This document shows positions 34,891-43,180 of a stretch of DNA of 64,000 nt, one piece after another. The notes under the pieces are model-generated. The model was given only the letters and a program-made list of their open reading frames with translations, was not told the DNA's origin and searched no databases. Made by a program: the position numbers and the translations under genes. Source of the stretch: Actinacidiphila yeochonensis CN732 (lineage in GTDB: Bacteria; Actinomycetota; Actinomycetes; Streptomycetales; Streptomycetaceae); the NCBI RefSeq assembly GCF_000745345.1, contig NZ_JQNR01000005.1, positions 4,402,001-4,466,000 on the forward strand. The letters are read 5' to 3'. Position 1 is the stretch's first letter. Every line of letters begins with the position of its first letter.

Positions 34891-34915
34891 CGGGCGGGCG
34901 TCCACTGCCCGCCCG
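34891..34915. terminator. Hairpin terminator after GH36
   Basis: CGGGCGGGC (34891-34899) and GCCCGCCCG (34907-34915) are perfect arms with a 7-nt loop, 18 bp after the stop. Confidence 0.7.
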
Positions 34916-35489
34916 ACCGCCTTGCGCCGCCGGGACACGGCGGCCGGCCGGTGATCCAGCCCCCTGAGCCGGACCACCGGCCGTCCCGTCTGCGGCGGCC
35001 GGGCCGCCTGCCACCGGTCCCGATCGGCCGGCGCCCACAGGAACCGCGAACGCCCCTCTCCCGCAGCGCCGTTGGCCGGAAGTGGGACCAACGCCCCTGC
35101 GCGCGAGCGCCGTCGGCGGCAGGCGGACGGTGCAATTGCCGGCGGGCGACCGGGTGCTCGGGACACCGCTGGTCCGGCCGAAGCCGGGAGCGCCGCCCTT
35201 CTGCCGGTGCGCCCCGAGGGCCTCCGGCCGAACGCTTCCGGCCGAGGCCCGCGGGGGAACCCGCCCTTCGGGTACCCGGCCGCCGTGCGTCACACGTGCG
35301 GTGACGCCCCGTCCGACCAGGGCTTCTCCTGCCTGACGGTGGGGCGGTCAGCCAGGTGGTTCCCTCGTACGACGGGTGCCGACGCGTGGTGTCCGGACCC
35401 GGCACCTGAGGGAGCGCCAGGCCCGACGGGACCCGTGGTGCCCGTCAGGTCACGTCGCCACGACAGTACCGCCTCCGGAGTCTGCGCGT
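34916..35489. other. Non-coding stretch between GH36 and DUF397 genes
   Basis: Several open frames exist but none has protein-like composition or a ribosome site. GTGCAATTGCC near 35130 resembles the AATTGCA motif that recurs just before the DUF397 gene. Nothing else recognised. Confidence 0.4.
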
Positions 35490-35511
35490 TGCAATTGCAT
35501 GGGAAATTGCA
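35490..35511. promoter_or_regulatory. AATTGCA palindrome cluster upstream of DUF397 gene
   Basis: TGCAATTGCA (35490-35499) is a perfect palindrome and AATTGCA recurs at 35505-35511. Their position about 100 bp before the DUF397 start and near an XRE gene suggests an operator for the XRE-family protein. Confidence 0.5.
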
Positions 35512-35609
35512 GCAGCAAGTGCGCGGAGGGCGGCTGTGTCTCTATCGTGAATGGTGCGACGCAAGCGGAAGCTGGCGTTCAAGAGACACCCAATGAGGAG
35601 TGATCCCCC

Positions 35610-35846
35610 ATGCAGCAGTTCGACAACGGCGTGCAGGCCAGTGCTATCCAGGGCGTCCGGTGGACCAAGAGCGGTCGCAGCAACCAGAGCGGCAACTGCG
35701 TCGAGGTCGCGCAACTGCCCAACGGAGACGTCGCGGTGCGCAACTCCCGTTTTCCGGACGGTCCGGCGCTCGTCTACACCAAGGCCGAGATCACCGCGTT
35801 CGTCGGAGGCGCCAAGGACGGGGACTTCGACCCGTTCACCGGCTGA
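35610..35846 (+). CDS. DUF397 protein
   Basis: A 78-aa protein from ATG 35610 (GAGGAG about 10 bp upstream). The DUF397 core is WTKSGRSNQSGNCVEVAQLPNGDVAVRNSRFPDGPALVYTKAEITAFVGGAKDGDFD. In Streptomyces DUF397 proteins pair with XRE/DUF5753 regulators, like the BldB/WhiJ-type developmental systems, and probably counteract or modulate the partner. Here it precedes its partner by 111 bp, opposite to the commoner order. Third-position GC is somewhat lower than in neighbours. Confidence 0.93.
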   Translation: MQQFDNGVQASAIQGVRWTKSGRSNQSGNCVEVAQLPNGDVAVRNSRFPDGPALVYTKAEITAFVGGAKDGDFDPFTG

Positions 35847-35906
35847 CGGCCCTGGGGTCTACGGAACGTGAAGTAGGCCCATAAACAACGTCGTTGGGCA
35901 GCCAAT

Positions 35907-35957
35907 GCGGGCTCTCGGGTGCAATACTGACCCGTCCAGATTTTTTCGGGAGCCCGC
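35907..35957. promoter_or_regulatory. Inverted repeat covering the XRE ribosome-binding site
   Basis: GCGGGCTCTCG (35907-35917) pairs with CGGGAGCCCGC (35947-35957) with one G-U. The right arm contains the GGGAG ribosome site directly before ATG 35958; CAATACT in the loop could be a -10 element. It could be an operator or an RNA fold that hides the start. Confidence 0.45.
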
Positions 35958-36860
35958 ATGTCCGCGTCGCCGCAGCTCATCTCACCCATACAGCTACTCG
36001 AACGCCGCCCGGACATGGGTGCGAAGGCCATGTCCAGGGTGCTCGGCAACTATCTGCGGGCGCTGCGCGAGAACCGCGGCCTGGTGCCCGTGGAAGCCGG
36101 CCGCCACATCAGGGCGCACGCGTCAAAGATCAGCCGCATGGAGACCGCGAACGTCACGCTCAAACCGCGTGACGTGGCGGACCTGCTGGAGCTCTACAAG
36201 GTCGACCCGCGTGAGCGCGAGGAGATCGTCGGCATGGCCGAGCGGTCGGCCCGGCCGGACTGGTGGCATCCCTACGGCGAGGTGGTGCCGGACTGGCTGC
36301 AGAACCTGATCGGCCTGGAGCGCGACGCCCATGTGGTCCGCACCTACGAGACCCAGTTCGTGCCCGGTCTGCTCCAGACCGAGGCGTACGCGCGCGCGGT
36401 GGTCCAGAGCGGCCACCGGCTGGCACCGCCCGCGGAGATCGAACAGCGCGTCGCCCTGCGCCAGGAGCGGCAGAGCCGGATGAGCGGGCCGGGAGCCCCG
36501 GTGCTCTGGGCGCTCATCGACGAGGGCGTGCTGCACCGCCCGGTCGGCGGCCGCGAGGTGATGCACGATCAGCTCGTCTACCTGATCGACGTCCTCCGCC
36601 GGCCCGGCGTGCGGCTGCAGATCGCCTCCTACACGGCCAGTGCCGCCGCCACCCCGGGCACGGCCGTCAGCTACCTGCGGTTCGCCCAGGGCTTCCTGCC
36701 CGACGTGGTCTACCTGGAGCACATGACCAGCGCCGTCTACCTCGACCGGCTGGACGACGTGGACCGCTACCGTGCCGCGCTGGACGAGCTCAGCGCGCTG
36801 GCCGCCACCCCGGCCGAGAGCCGCGCGATGCTGGAGGAGACGCTCAAGCGGTACACGTGA
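35958..36860 (+). CDS. XRE-family regulator with DUF5753 domain
   Basis: A 300-aa protein from ATG 35958. Residues about 28-90 form the XRE helix-turn-helix (LGNYLRALRENRGLVPVEAGRHIRAHASKISRMETANVTLKPRDVADLLELY). Residues 105-295 are DUF5753: GLERDAHVVRTYETQFVPGLLQTEAYARAVV, RQSRMSGPGAPVLWALIDEGVLHRPVGG and VVYLEHMTSAVYLDR. This class, often partnered with DUF397, controls development or secondary metabolism in Streptomyces. The target here is probably its own operon via AATTGCA sites. Confidence 0.93.
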   Translation: MSASPQLISPIQLLERRPDMGAKAMSRVLGNYLRALRENRGLVPVEAGRHIRAHASKISRMETANVTLKPRDVADLLELYKVDPREREEIVGMAERSARPDWWHPYGEVVPDWLQNLIGLERDAHVVRTYETQFVPGLLQTEAYARAVVQSGHRLAPPAEIEQRVALRQERQSRMSGPGAPVLWALIDEGVLHRPVGGREVMHDQLVYLIDVLRRPGVRLQIASYTASAAATPGTAVSYLRFAQGFLPDVVYLEHMTSAVYLDRLDDVDRYRAALDELSALAATPAESRAMLEETLKRYT

Positions 36861-36950
36861 CCGGTACGCCGCGCGGCGCGGCCCCGCCCGTGCCGGCGGT
36901 ACGGCGCCGTGCGGCTGCCCCGCCGGTGACGCCGCCCCAGCCGCGCGTGC

Positions 36951-38324
36951 TCAGGCGAGCAGCCCGGAACCGAGGAAGTCCGCCCCCGGCCCGAACCCCG
37001 GCAGGGCGAAGAAGTAGCCGCCGCCGACCGGCGAGACGTAGTCCACCAGCGGCTCCCCGGCCAGCCGCTCCTGCGCGGCCTGGAACTGCCGCCGCACGTT
37101 GCGCTGGTAGCAGCAGAACAGCAGCCCGACGTCGAGGTTGCCGTCGGTGTCGAGCCCCCGGTCGTACGTGTAGCTGCGGCGCAGCAGGCGCTGGGCCTCG
37201 GTGGCGGCGGTGCGCGGGTTGGCCAGCCGGATGTGCGCGTCGAGCGAGGTGATCCGCCCCTCGGGGTCCTTGCCGTACGCCGGCTGGTCGGTCTCGCGGC
37301 GGCCGTCGAGCGGGGCGCCCGAGTCGCGGCGGCGCCCGATCATCACCTCCTGCTCGTGCAGCGAGACCCGGTCCCAGAACTCGACCAGGGTGCGGATGAT
37401 CCGCACCACCTGGTAGGAGCCGCCGCTGGTCCAGCCGGGCTCGCCGCCGGTGCCGCCGGCGGTCCAGACCAGCTCGTCCGCCACCCGCTGGTCGGCCACG
37501 TCCGGGTTGGCGGTGCCGTCCTTGAAGCCCAGTGTGTTGCGGGGAGAGCCGGCCGGGCGGGCCTCCGGCCGGAAGCCGTCCGCCTTCCACAGCGGCACCA
37601 TGCCGTCCCGGGTGTGCTTTGCGATGTCCCGCAGCGCGTGCATCACGGTGTCCCGGGAGTCCGCGCAGATCTGCAGGCCGAGGTCGCCGTGGAGCTCGGT
37701 GGAGCCGGCCACGTCGTCGTCGGGGAAGACCGGCATGGCCGTGAGCCGGGCGGGGCGGCGGGCGGCCAGCCCGTAGCGCGCGTCGAAGAGGGACGCGCCG
37801 ACCGAGACGGTGACGGTCAGACCGTCGGAGGGCGCCGACGGGCCGAGGGTGGAGCTGTCGGCCGGGGGCGAGGCCAGGTCGGTGGCGGGCACCGGCCCGC
37901 CGGCGGTCAGTGCCCTGATCCGGCCGGTCAGGGTGCGCAGCAGCGCCTCCAGCGCGGCCCGGTCCGCAGCGGTGCAGGTCAGGGCGACGAAGGTGGCCGC
38001 GCTCTGCTGGGGGGTGGTGATCCCGGCCTGGTGCGGCCCCTCGCACGGGATGCGCCGGTCACGGCGGGCGCCGCCGGGCGACGCGGCCACGGCGGTGGCT
38101 GGAACGGCCAGCGCGGCGGCGCCGCCCGCGCCGGCCGCCGCGCCGCGCAGGAAGGAGCGGCGGCCGACGGGCCGCGCTCCGGCGGGTGCCGTCCTGCTGG
38201 GCGCGCCCGCGTCGGGCGAGCCTTCGACGGGGGCGTTCGCGTCGGACGGGCCCTCGGCGGAGGGGCTTCCGGGAGAGGGGTTCCCGGCAGGCGGGGTGGC
38301 GGCTGGCTCGGAGCCGGTCGTCAT
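36951..38324 (-). CDS. efeB: Dyp-type heme peroxidase, deferrochelatase EfeB
   Basis: A 457-aa protein from ATG 38324, overlapping the efeO stop by 4 bp. Residues 50-85 hold a Tat signal (GRRSFLRGAAAGAGGAAAL) after a long acidic Pro/Ser-rich N-region. The peroxidase body includes QAGITTPQQSAATFVALTC, GFKDGTANPDVAD (the GxxDG catalytic Asp), PGWTSGGSYQVVRIIRTLVEFWD and a distal Arg region, and LDVGLLFCCYQRNVRRQF with the proximal ligand upstream. EfeB extracts or oxidises iron from heme or Fe(II) outside the cell, folding with heme before Tat export. The operon partner is efeO. Confidence 0.93.
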   Translation of the reverse strand: MTTGSEPAATPPAGNPSPGSPSAEGPSDANAPVEGSPDAGAPSRTAPAGARPVGRRSFLRGAAAGAGGAAALAVPATAVAASPGGARRDRRIPCEGPHQAGITTPQQSAATFVALTCTAADRAALEALLRTLTGRIRALTAGGPVPATDLASPPADSSTLGPSAPSDGLTVTVSVGASLFDARYGLAARRPARLTAMPVFPDDDVAGSTELHGDLGLQICADSRDTVMHALRDIAKHTRDGMVPLWKADGFRPEARPAGSPRNTLGFKDGTANPDVADQRVADELVWTAGGTGGEPGWTSGGSYQVVRIIRTLVEFWDRVSLHEQEVMIGRRRDSGAPLDGRRETDQPAYGKDPEGRITSLDAHIRLANPRTAATEAQRLLRRSYTYDRGLDTDGNLDVGLLFCCYQRNVRRQFQAAQERLAGEPLVDYVSPVGGGYFFALPGFGPGADFLGSGLLA

Positions 38325-39520
38325 GCGGAGCTCCTGGAGGCGAGGAGGTCGGGGACTCTGGCGAGTTGTTCGAGGAGCCCGTCCAGCCGCGCTTCGAGCC
38401 CCGCGCGCTCGGCGGTGGGCAGCGCGGCGGGTGCGGGCCAGCCGCCGGCGCGGGCGCGGTCGGCGGCCAGCGCGGACCGCAGGGCGGTCAGCCCGGAGCG
38501 GGACCGTGCCAGCAGGCCCGGATCGCGCGGGGTGATGAGCGGGGCGAGGACGGCGAGCACCTCGCCGGTGCCCTGGGCGTTGGCGTCGAGGGTGGCCAGC
38601 ACCGTGTGGCTGCCGAAGTCGCGGCGGCCGCTGAGCTGGAACTCCAGGGCGTTCTCCAGGATCTCGTGGGTGCGCAGCGGCAGGTTCCCCGGGTCGATGT
38701 CCTCGCTGGGGAAGTCCTTGGCCAGGGCTTCGGCGTCGCTGACCAGGCGCCGGCCGAGCGGCCGCAGCCCGGCGGCGGACTGGCCGTGCCACAGTCCGTA
38801 CTCGATGCGCAGGAACCCGGTCCAGGACGGGTCGGCGGTGCCCTTCGGCAGCCCGCCCGGCGCCCCGTCCAGCGCGCCGTCGAAGTCGCCGAAGGAGCCG
38901 TAGGCGGCGCCGAGCCGCTCGTAGTCGAGGTGGGCCGGGAGCCAGTCGGCGCGGGCGGCCCGGAGGTCGCCGCGGTCCAGGTCGGCCGAGAGCGTCCGGG
39001 CCGCCCGCACCAGGCCGGGCAGCGCCGCGTCGACCCAGGCGCGGTACCGCTGCACCGCGGGCGTCAACTGGAGGTCCGGCAGGGGCCGGTAGCCGCGCAG
39101 CGCGCCCGTGGTGCGGCCGGTGACCTGGAAGGGCCGCGAGGTGCGGACGGTCCCGTCGCTGAGCACGCACCGCACCGCGTAGCGGCCGGCGCCGAGGGTG
39201 CCGGTCAGCGGCAGCGTGTGCGCCGACGCCAGCCACGGGATCTCGGCGTAGGCCAGCGCGCCGTCCTGGCTGACCAGGTAGACCTGCGCGAACCCGGGCG
39301 CCCGGTCGGTGACCTCGAACGCCACCGGACCCGCCGCCAGGTGCCGGGCCGGACTGCCGCAGGCCGAAGCGGTGACGGTCAGCGGGCCGCCGTGGCTGCC
39401 GCCGCCCTGGCCGAGGACGGTGGAGCCGGTGACCGACAGCAGTCCGGCCAGGACGGCGGCGAGGCCGCCCAGCAGCAGCCGGACGCGCCGGGTGGCGGGG
39501 CGGCGCGGGAAGGGGCGCAT
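38321..39520 (-). CDS. efeO: Iron uptake protein EfeO
   Basis: A 399-aa protein from ATG 39520 (GGAGTC at 5 bp), the first Met before a hydrophobic export segment RVRLLLGGLAAVLAGLLSVTGSTVLG. A cupredoxin-like domain covers about 40-140 (LTVTASACGSPARHLAAGPVAFEVTDRA). The C-terminal M75-type domain (about 150-390) includes RADWLPAHLDYERLGAAYGSFGDFDGALDG with the HxxE metal motif, and FLRIEYGLWHGQS. EfeO binds ferrous or ferric iron for delivery to the EfeU permease. No efeU is adjacent, which is unusual. A 7-bp tandem repeat lies about 110 bp upstream. Confidence 0.93.
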   Translation of the reverse strand: MRPFPRRPATRRVRLLLGGLAAVLAGLLSVTGSTVLGQGGGSHGGPLTVTASACGSPARHLAAGPVAFEVTDRAPGFAQVYLVSQDGALAYAEIPWLASAHTLPLTGTLGAGRYAVRCVLSDGTVRTSRPFQVTGRTTGALRGYRPLPDLQLTPAVQRYRAWVDAALPGLVRAARTLSADLDRGDLRAARADWLPAHLDYERLGAAYGSFGDFDGALDGAPGGLPKGTADPSWTGFLRIEYGLWHGQSAAGLRPLGRRLVSDAEALAKDFPSEDIDPGNLPLRTHEILENALEFQLSGRRDFGSHTVLATLDANAQGTGEVLAVLAPLITPRDPGLLARSRSGLTALRSALAADRARAGGWPAPAALPTAERAGLEARLDGLLEQLARVPDLLASRSSA

Positions 39521-39632
39521 GGCGACTCCGGTGCGGGCGGGCGGGCGCGGACGGTCGGACGGGGCGGCGGTCGGACGGGGCCGCCGGGGGTCGGACGGGC
39601 GGCGGGCGGCGGGTGATCGTTCGGAGCCGGGC

Positions 39633-39666
39633 GGGGTGCGGGGTGCGGGGTGCGGGGTGCGGGGTG
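39633..39666. repeat. Heptanucleotide tandem repeat upstream of efeO
   Basis: Unit GGGGTGC occurs four complete times and a fifth minus one base from 39633 to 39666. It lies 113-146 bp before the efeO start. Such repeats can slip during replication. Confidence 0.85.
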
Positions 39667-39718
39667 TCAGCCGCACGGTGCGGGTTCAGAACCGCCAGGC
39701 GATGGCGTGTCCATGACT

Positions 39719-39740
39719 CGCCGGTGAACAGGATGTGAGC
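39719..39740 (-). promoter_or_regulatory. Candidate PHO box
   Basis: On the minus strand GCTCACATCCT and GTTCACCGGCG lie in direct 11-nt phase (first bases 39740 and 39729). GTTCACCnnnn repeats are the PhoP-binding unit of Streptomyces. It lies between efeO and a divergent secreted phosphoesterase. Confidence 0.42.
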
Positions 39741-39951
39741 CTTGCCGAATGCCGCTCCAACCCCGCTCACCAGGACGTTATTTGACCATCCCTTGACTGG
39801 CTGGCCCTTCCCGCGACCCCTTGGGCCGCCACACTTTGACCGCTCCACGCGGCACCCAGCACCACCTCCAACGGCCTTCCCGGCGAAGGCCGGCGAGTCC
39901 CCCGGGGGCCCGCCTTCCGGGCGCCCCCCTTCCCCCGAAGGACGAGGAACC

Positions 39952-40836
39952 ATGGCAGTACGCAAACGCTGGTCCCTGCCCGCCGCGGCCGCCGCACTGG
40001 CGCTGACCGGCGCCGCGGTGGCGGCTGGTGTCGGGTTCGGCGGGTCCGAATCCGCGCAGGCGGCGACGACCGTGCCGACCCCCTCGCACGTCGTGGTGGT
40101 GATGGAGGAGAACCACTCCTACGCCGACATCATCGGCAACACCTCCAGCGCCCCCTACTTCAACAGCCTGGCAAGCCAGGGTGCCCTGCTCACCGGCTCG
40201 TTCGGCGTCACGCACCCCAGCGAGCCCAACTACATGGCCCTGTTCGGCGGCAGCACCGAGGGGCTCAGCGCCGACACCTGCCCGGTCAGCGAGGGCAACG
40301 CGGCCAACCTCGGCTCCGAACTCATCGCCGCGGGCAAGACGTTCACCGGCTACTCGGAGGGCCTGCCCTCGGCCGGCTCCACCACCTGCACCTCGGGCAA
40401 GTACGCGCGCAAGCACTCCCCGTGGGTCAACTTCAGCAACATCCCGGCCGCCGACCAGCAGCCGATGACCGCCTTCCCGACGGACTACTCCAAGCTGCCG
40501 ACGCTGTCGTTCGTCATCCCCAACCTCAACGACGACATGCACGACGGCACCATCCCGGCGGCCGACACCTGGCTCAACTCGCACCTGTCCGCCTACGCCA
40601 CCTGGGCCAAGGCCAACAACAGCCTGCTGGTGGTCACCTGGGACGAGGACGACTACACCGAGAACAACCAGATCCCCACCATCATCGTCGGCCAGGGCGT
40701 GAAGACCGGCCACTACAGCGAGACCGTCAACCACTACAACCTGCTCGCCACCCTTGAGTCCATGTACGGCCTCCAGGCCGTCGGCAAGAGCGCCGGCCTC
40801 GCCCCGATCAGCGACATCTGGAGCACCACCTCCTGA
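39952..40836 (+). CDS. Secreted phosphoesterase (acid phosphatase/phospholipase C family)
   Basis: A 294-aa protein from ATG 39952 (AAGGACGAGG). Sec signal 1-39 (SLPAAAAALALTGAAVAAGVG ending AQA-AT). The mature part follows the PF04185 phosphoesterase family: HVVVVMEENHSYADIIGN (metal-binding), GSFGVTHPSEPNYMALFGGS (nucleophile region), FVIPNLNDDMHDGTI and LLVVTWDEDDYTENNQIPTIIVG, HYNLLATLESMYGL. It should hydrolyse phosphomonoesters or phospholipids outside the cell. A candidate PHO box about 210 bp upstream would fit phosphate-starvation control. Confidence 0.9.
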   Translation: MAVRKRWSLPAAAAALALTGAAVAAGVGFGGSESAQAATTVPTPSHVVVVMEENHSYADIIGNTSSAPYFNSLASQGALLTGSFGVTHPSEPNYMALFGGSTEGLSADTCPVSEGNAANLGSELIAAGKTFTGYSEGLPSAGSTTCTSGKYARKHSPWVNFSNIPAADQQPMTAFPTDYSKLPTLSFVIPNLNDDMHDGTIPAADTWLNSHLSAYATWAKANNSLLVVTWDEDDYTENNQIPTIIVGQGVKTGHYSETVNHYNLLATLESMYGLQAVGKSAGLAPISDIWSTTS

Positions 40837-40844
40837 ACGCGTCC

Positions 40845-40875
40845 GCCGGGCGGGTGGTACGCCCACCCGCCCGGC
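40845..40875. terminator. Terminator after phosphoesterase gene
   Basis: Perfect 13-bp arms 40845-40857 and 40863-40875 with a 5-nt loop, 8 bp after the stop. Confidence 0.8.
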
Positions 40876-40891
40876 CGCGTCCGCCGGGGCG

Positions 40892-40922
40892 AACGGCCCG
40901 CCAGGACCCCTGGCGGGCCGTT
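40892..40922. terminator. Second terminator, serving the convergent methyltransferase gene
   Basis: Perfect 14-bp arms 40892-40905 and 40909-40922 around ACC, 42 bp from the stop of the minus-strand gene. Confidence 0.75.
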
Positions 40923-40964
40923 GGCCCCGGCCCGTGCGGTGACGCCGTATCGCCGCCGCCGGTG

Positions 40965-41780
40965 TCAGACGATGCGGCCGACGCCGCCGAACTCGATCCA
41001 CTCGTAACTGGGCTGCTCCAGCGCCAGATCGCTGTTCTGCTGCCAGGTGGAGACCTCCACCAGACCCGGTTCGAGCAGTTCGGTGCCCCGCAGGTAGTGG
41101 GCGACGTCGCTCTCCCGCCGCACCTGGCCCCAGTGGTCCCCGGTCTCCTGCGCCATGAACTCGGTGACCTGCCGGCGGACGTCGGGGTCCTCGCTGACGA
41201 GCTGGCAGACCACCAGGAAGCTCCCGGGCCGCAGCCGGTCGCGCACCCGCTGGATGACGGCGTCCGGGGCGTCGGCGTCCTTGATGCAGTGCAGCACCGA
41301 CACGAACAGCGCCGCCACCGGCTCGTCGGGGTTGATGAGCCGCTTGACCTCGGGGCTCTCCCATATGCTCTTGGTGTCGCGGAAGTCGGCCTGCAGTACG
41401 GCGGTGTTCTCGTTCTGCTCCAGCAGGGCGCGGCCGTGCGCCAGCACGATCGGGTCGATGTCGGTGTAGACGACACGGGCGTCCGGGTGGACGCGCTGCG
41501 CGATCTCGTGCACGTTGTCCTGCGTGGGCAGGCCGGAGCCGTGGTCCACGAACTGCTTGATGCCGTACTCCTCGGCGAGCACCCTTACCACACGGCGCAG
41601 GAATTGGCGGTTGTTGAGCGCCAGCACCTTCATGCTCGGTACTGTCAGGAGCAGTTCCTCGGTCGCGGAGCGGTCGGCCGGGTAGTTGTCCTTCCCGTCC
41701 AGAAGGTAGTCGTACATGCGGGCCACGCTGGGCACCGTCACGTCGATCTTGTCGGTCAGCGATGCGTCCCCGTTCGGCAT
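40965..41780 (-). CDS. SAM-dependent methyltransferase, DUF574 / PF04672 family
   Basis: A 271-aa protein from ATG 41780 (AGAGGGG). The family signature IDVTVPSVARMYDYLLDGKDNYPADRSA opens the protein, then QFVDHGSGLPTQDNVHEIAQ (SAM loop), RVVYTDIDPIVLAHGRALL and AALFVSVLHCIKDADAPDAVI. The family is large in actinomycetes; targets are unknown. The upstream frame to 41852 lacks family similarity. TCGACC-17-TAGGAT upstream is a plausible promoter. Confidence 0.9.
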   Translation of the reverse strand: MPNGDASLTDKIDVTVPSVARMYDYLLDGKDNYPADRSATEELLLTVPSMKVLALNNRQFLRRVVRVLAEEYGIKQFVDHGSGLPTQDNVHEIAQRVHPDARVVYTDIDPIVLAHGRALLEQNENTAVLQADFRDTKSIWESPEVKRLINPDEPVAALFVSVLHCIKDADAPDAVIQRVRDRLRPGSFLVVCQLVSEDPDVRRQVTEFMAQETGDHWGQVRRESDVAHYLRGTELLEPGLVEVSTWQQNSDLALEQPSYEWIEFGGVGRIV

Positions 41781-41835
41781 GGGCCCCTCTGGATATCTCG
41801 ACTGCGCTTGATTCTGCGACTGTTGGACGCCCTTC

Positions 41836-41864
41836 ATCCTAGGCAGCGGCAATCCCCTGGTCGA
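41836..41864 (-). promoter_or_regulatory. Possible promoter of the methyltransferase gene
   Basis: Minus strand: TCGACC (41864-41859), 17-bp spacer, TAGGAT (41841-41836), 56 bp upstream of the chosen start in an AT-richer intergenic region. Confidence 0.4.
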
Positions 41865-41920
41865 GACGGCTGTTCGATGTCGTTATGCAGGGGAGATCAG
41901 CTGACGGGTTGTCATGATCG

Positions 41921-42856
41921 TTATGCTGGGCACCCGTTGCTGCCGGAGTGAGCCGTGGTCCGGGCCATCGTCAGCGTCAGGTCGAGTCCGTCGGCCCCCG
42001 CCCGCGCGCCGGTGAGCGTCACACCGGAGGGCAGCGGCGGCACCTGGACGGTACGGGGGGCCAGCCGGCCGGCCAGCCCCTTGGTCAGCTCGTGCGAGGC
42101 CAGGGCCGCGACGGGGAAGTCCGAGCCGAACACGCTCACGTCGACGGGGGTCACGGTGACCGTGCCGGCGGCGGTGGTGATCCTCGTGCGCACCGTGACC
42201 GGCAGCGGCACCCCGGCGGCGGTACCGGTCAGGACCAGGTTGCCCTGGCCGTCCCCCGAGGGGCGCAGCCCGGCCGCCGCCGCGCCCATCCGGGAACGCA
42301 GGTCCGCGTAGGGCACGGTGGCCGTTGCGGTGCCGCCGCTCACGGCGCCCTTGGTGGTGACGCCGCGCAGGTCGACCGCCACCGCGATGTCCATGCCCTG
42401 ACGGCGTACGTCGGCGGCCTCGATGTGCACCGACCCGACCCGCCCGGTCAGCAGCCGCAGCCCGGCAAGGTCACCCGACAGGCTCGCCCGCACCGGCCCG
42501 GACGGCCGCAGCCGGCAGGCCGCGGCCTGCGCGATCCGGTGCCGGGCGGTGTGCTCCAGCGCCACGTCGGCGACCAGCGCGAGCACGGTGGCCGCGGCGA
42601 CCGCGCCGACCGCGACCACCAGGGGCCGGCGCCGGCACGGGAACGGCCGGCGCGCCGACCTGTCCGGGCCGCCTCCGCAGGCCCCGTCGACCGGGGTTTC
42701 GGCGAGGGCGTCGGCGGTGTCGGCGGGGGTGTCGACGGGGGTTTCGGCGGTGTCGGCGGTGTCGCCCGGGACGTCCACGGGGGCCCGCGCGGAACCGTCC
42801 TCGGGCGCGGGCCCGTGCGGAGGTATGGAGCGCGGGCGGTCGGGGCGCCGGTTCAC
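41921..42856 (-). CDS. DUF2993 (LmeA-like) membrane-anchored protein
   Basis: A 311-aa protein from GTG 42856 (VNRRPDRPRSIPPHG); the start is uncertain since no strong ribosome site is visible. A low-complexity acidic Thr/Asp/Ala region (TADTAETPVDTPADTADA) precedes a single membrane anchor RRRPLVVAVGAVAAATVLALVADVAL at about 85-110. The rest is the DUF2993 domain: DLAGLRLLTGRVGSVHIEAADVRRQGMDIAVAVDLRGV and FPVAALASHELTKGLAGRLAPRTVQVPPLPSGVTLTGARAGADGLDLTL. DUF2993 proteins resemble tubular lipid-binding folds; LmeA in mycobacteria acts in mannan/lipomannan synthesis. Role here unknown. Confidence 0.8.
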   Translation of the reverse strand: MNRRPDRPRSIPPHGPAPEDGSARAPVDVPGDTADTAETPVDTPADTADALAETPVDGACGGGPDRSARRPFPCRRRPLVVAVGAVAAATVLALVADVALEHTARHRIAQAAACRLRPSGPVRASLSGDLAGLRLLTGRVGSVHIEAADVRRQGMDIAVAVDLRGVTTKGAVSGGTATATVPYADLRSRMGAAAAGLRPSGDGQGNLVLTGTAAGVPLPVTVRTRITTAAGTVTVTPVDVSVFGSDFPVAALASHELTKGLAGRLAPRTVQVPPLPSGVTLTGARAGADGLDLTLTMARTTAHSGSNGCPA

Positions 42857-43180
42857 CGAGCCGGTACCGGGGTGCGCGGGACGTCGGACATGCGCACAGC
42901 CTAGGCGCCCGAGGCCGCGGGGCCGCGCCCGCCCGCGCACGGCCCTGGTCGTGGCGGCTTCCCCGCGGCGGTGTGCGGGCGCCGGGAGCCGCCGACGCGG
43001 GGTCAGGCTGCCGTTTGCCCCCGCCTCCGTATGGCCGTCCGCGCCCGCCCACGCCCGCCCACGCCCGCCCACGCCCGCCCACGCCCGTCCGCGGCCGGTA
43101 CCGGCGCCGGTGGCCGAAGCTGCCGCAGCGCGGGACGGGGCCGGCCCGCGCGGTGCCCCCTCGCATCCTTGGGCCACGGG
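42857..43180. other. 324-bp intergenic region with a decanucleotide repeat
   Basis: No gene recognised. Includes five copies of a 10-bp unit (consensus ACGCCCGCCC) at 43041-43090, whose translation only looks protein-like because of the repeat. Confidence 0.55.
43041..43090. repeat. 10-bp tandem repeat, five copies
   Basis: Units start at 43041, 43051, 43061, 43071 and 43081; the first has G for A at position 1 and the last T for C at position 8. Confidence 0.85.

Noticed and set aside
35496-35603. Small Cys-bearing frame (MGNCSSKCAEGGC...) ending 6 bp before the DUF397 gene
   Set aside because: Third-position GC is only about 60 percent, there is no ribosome site, and the DNA doubles as promoter and Shine-Dalgarno region.
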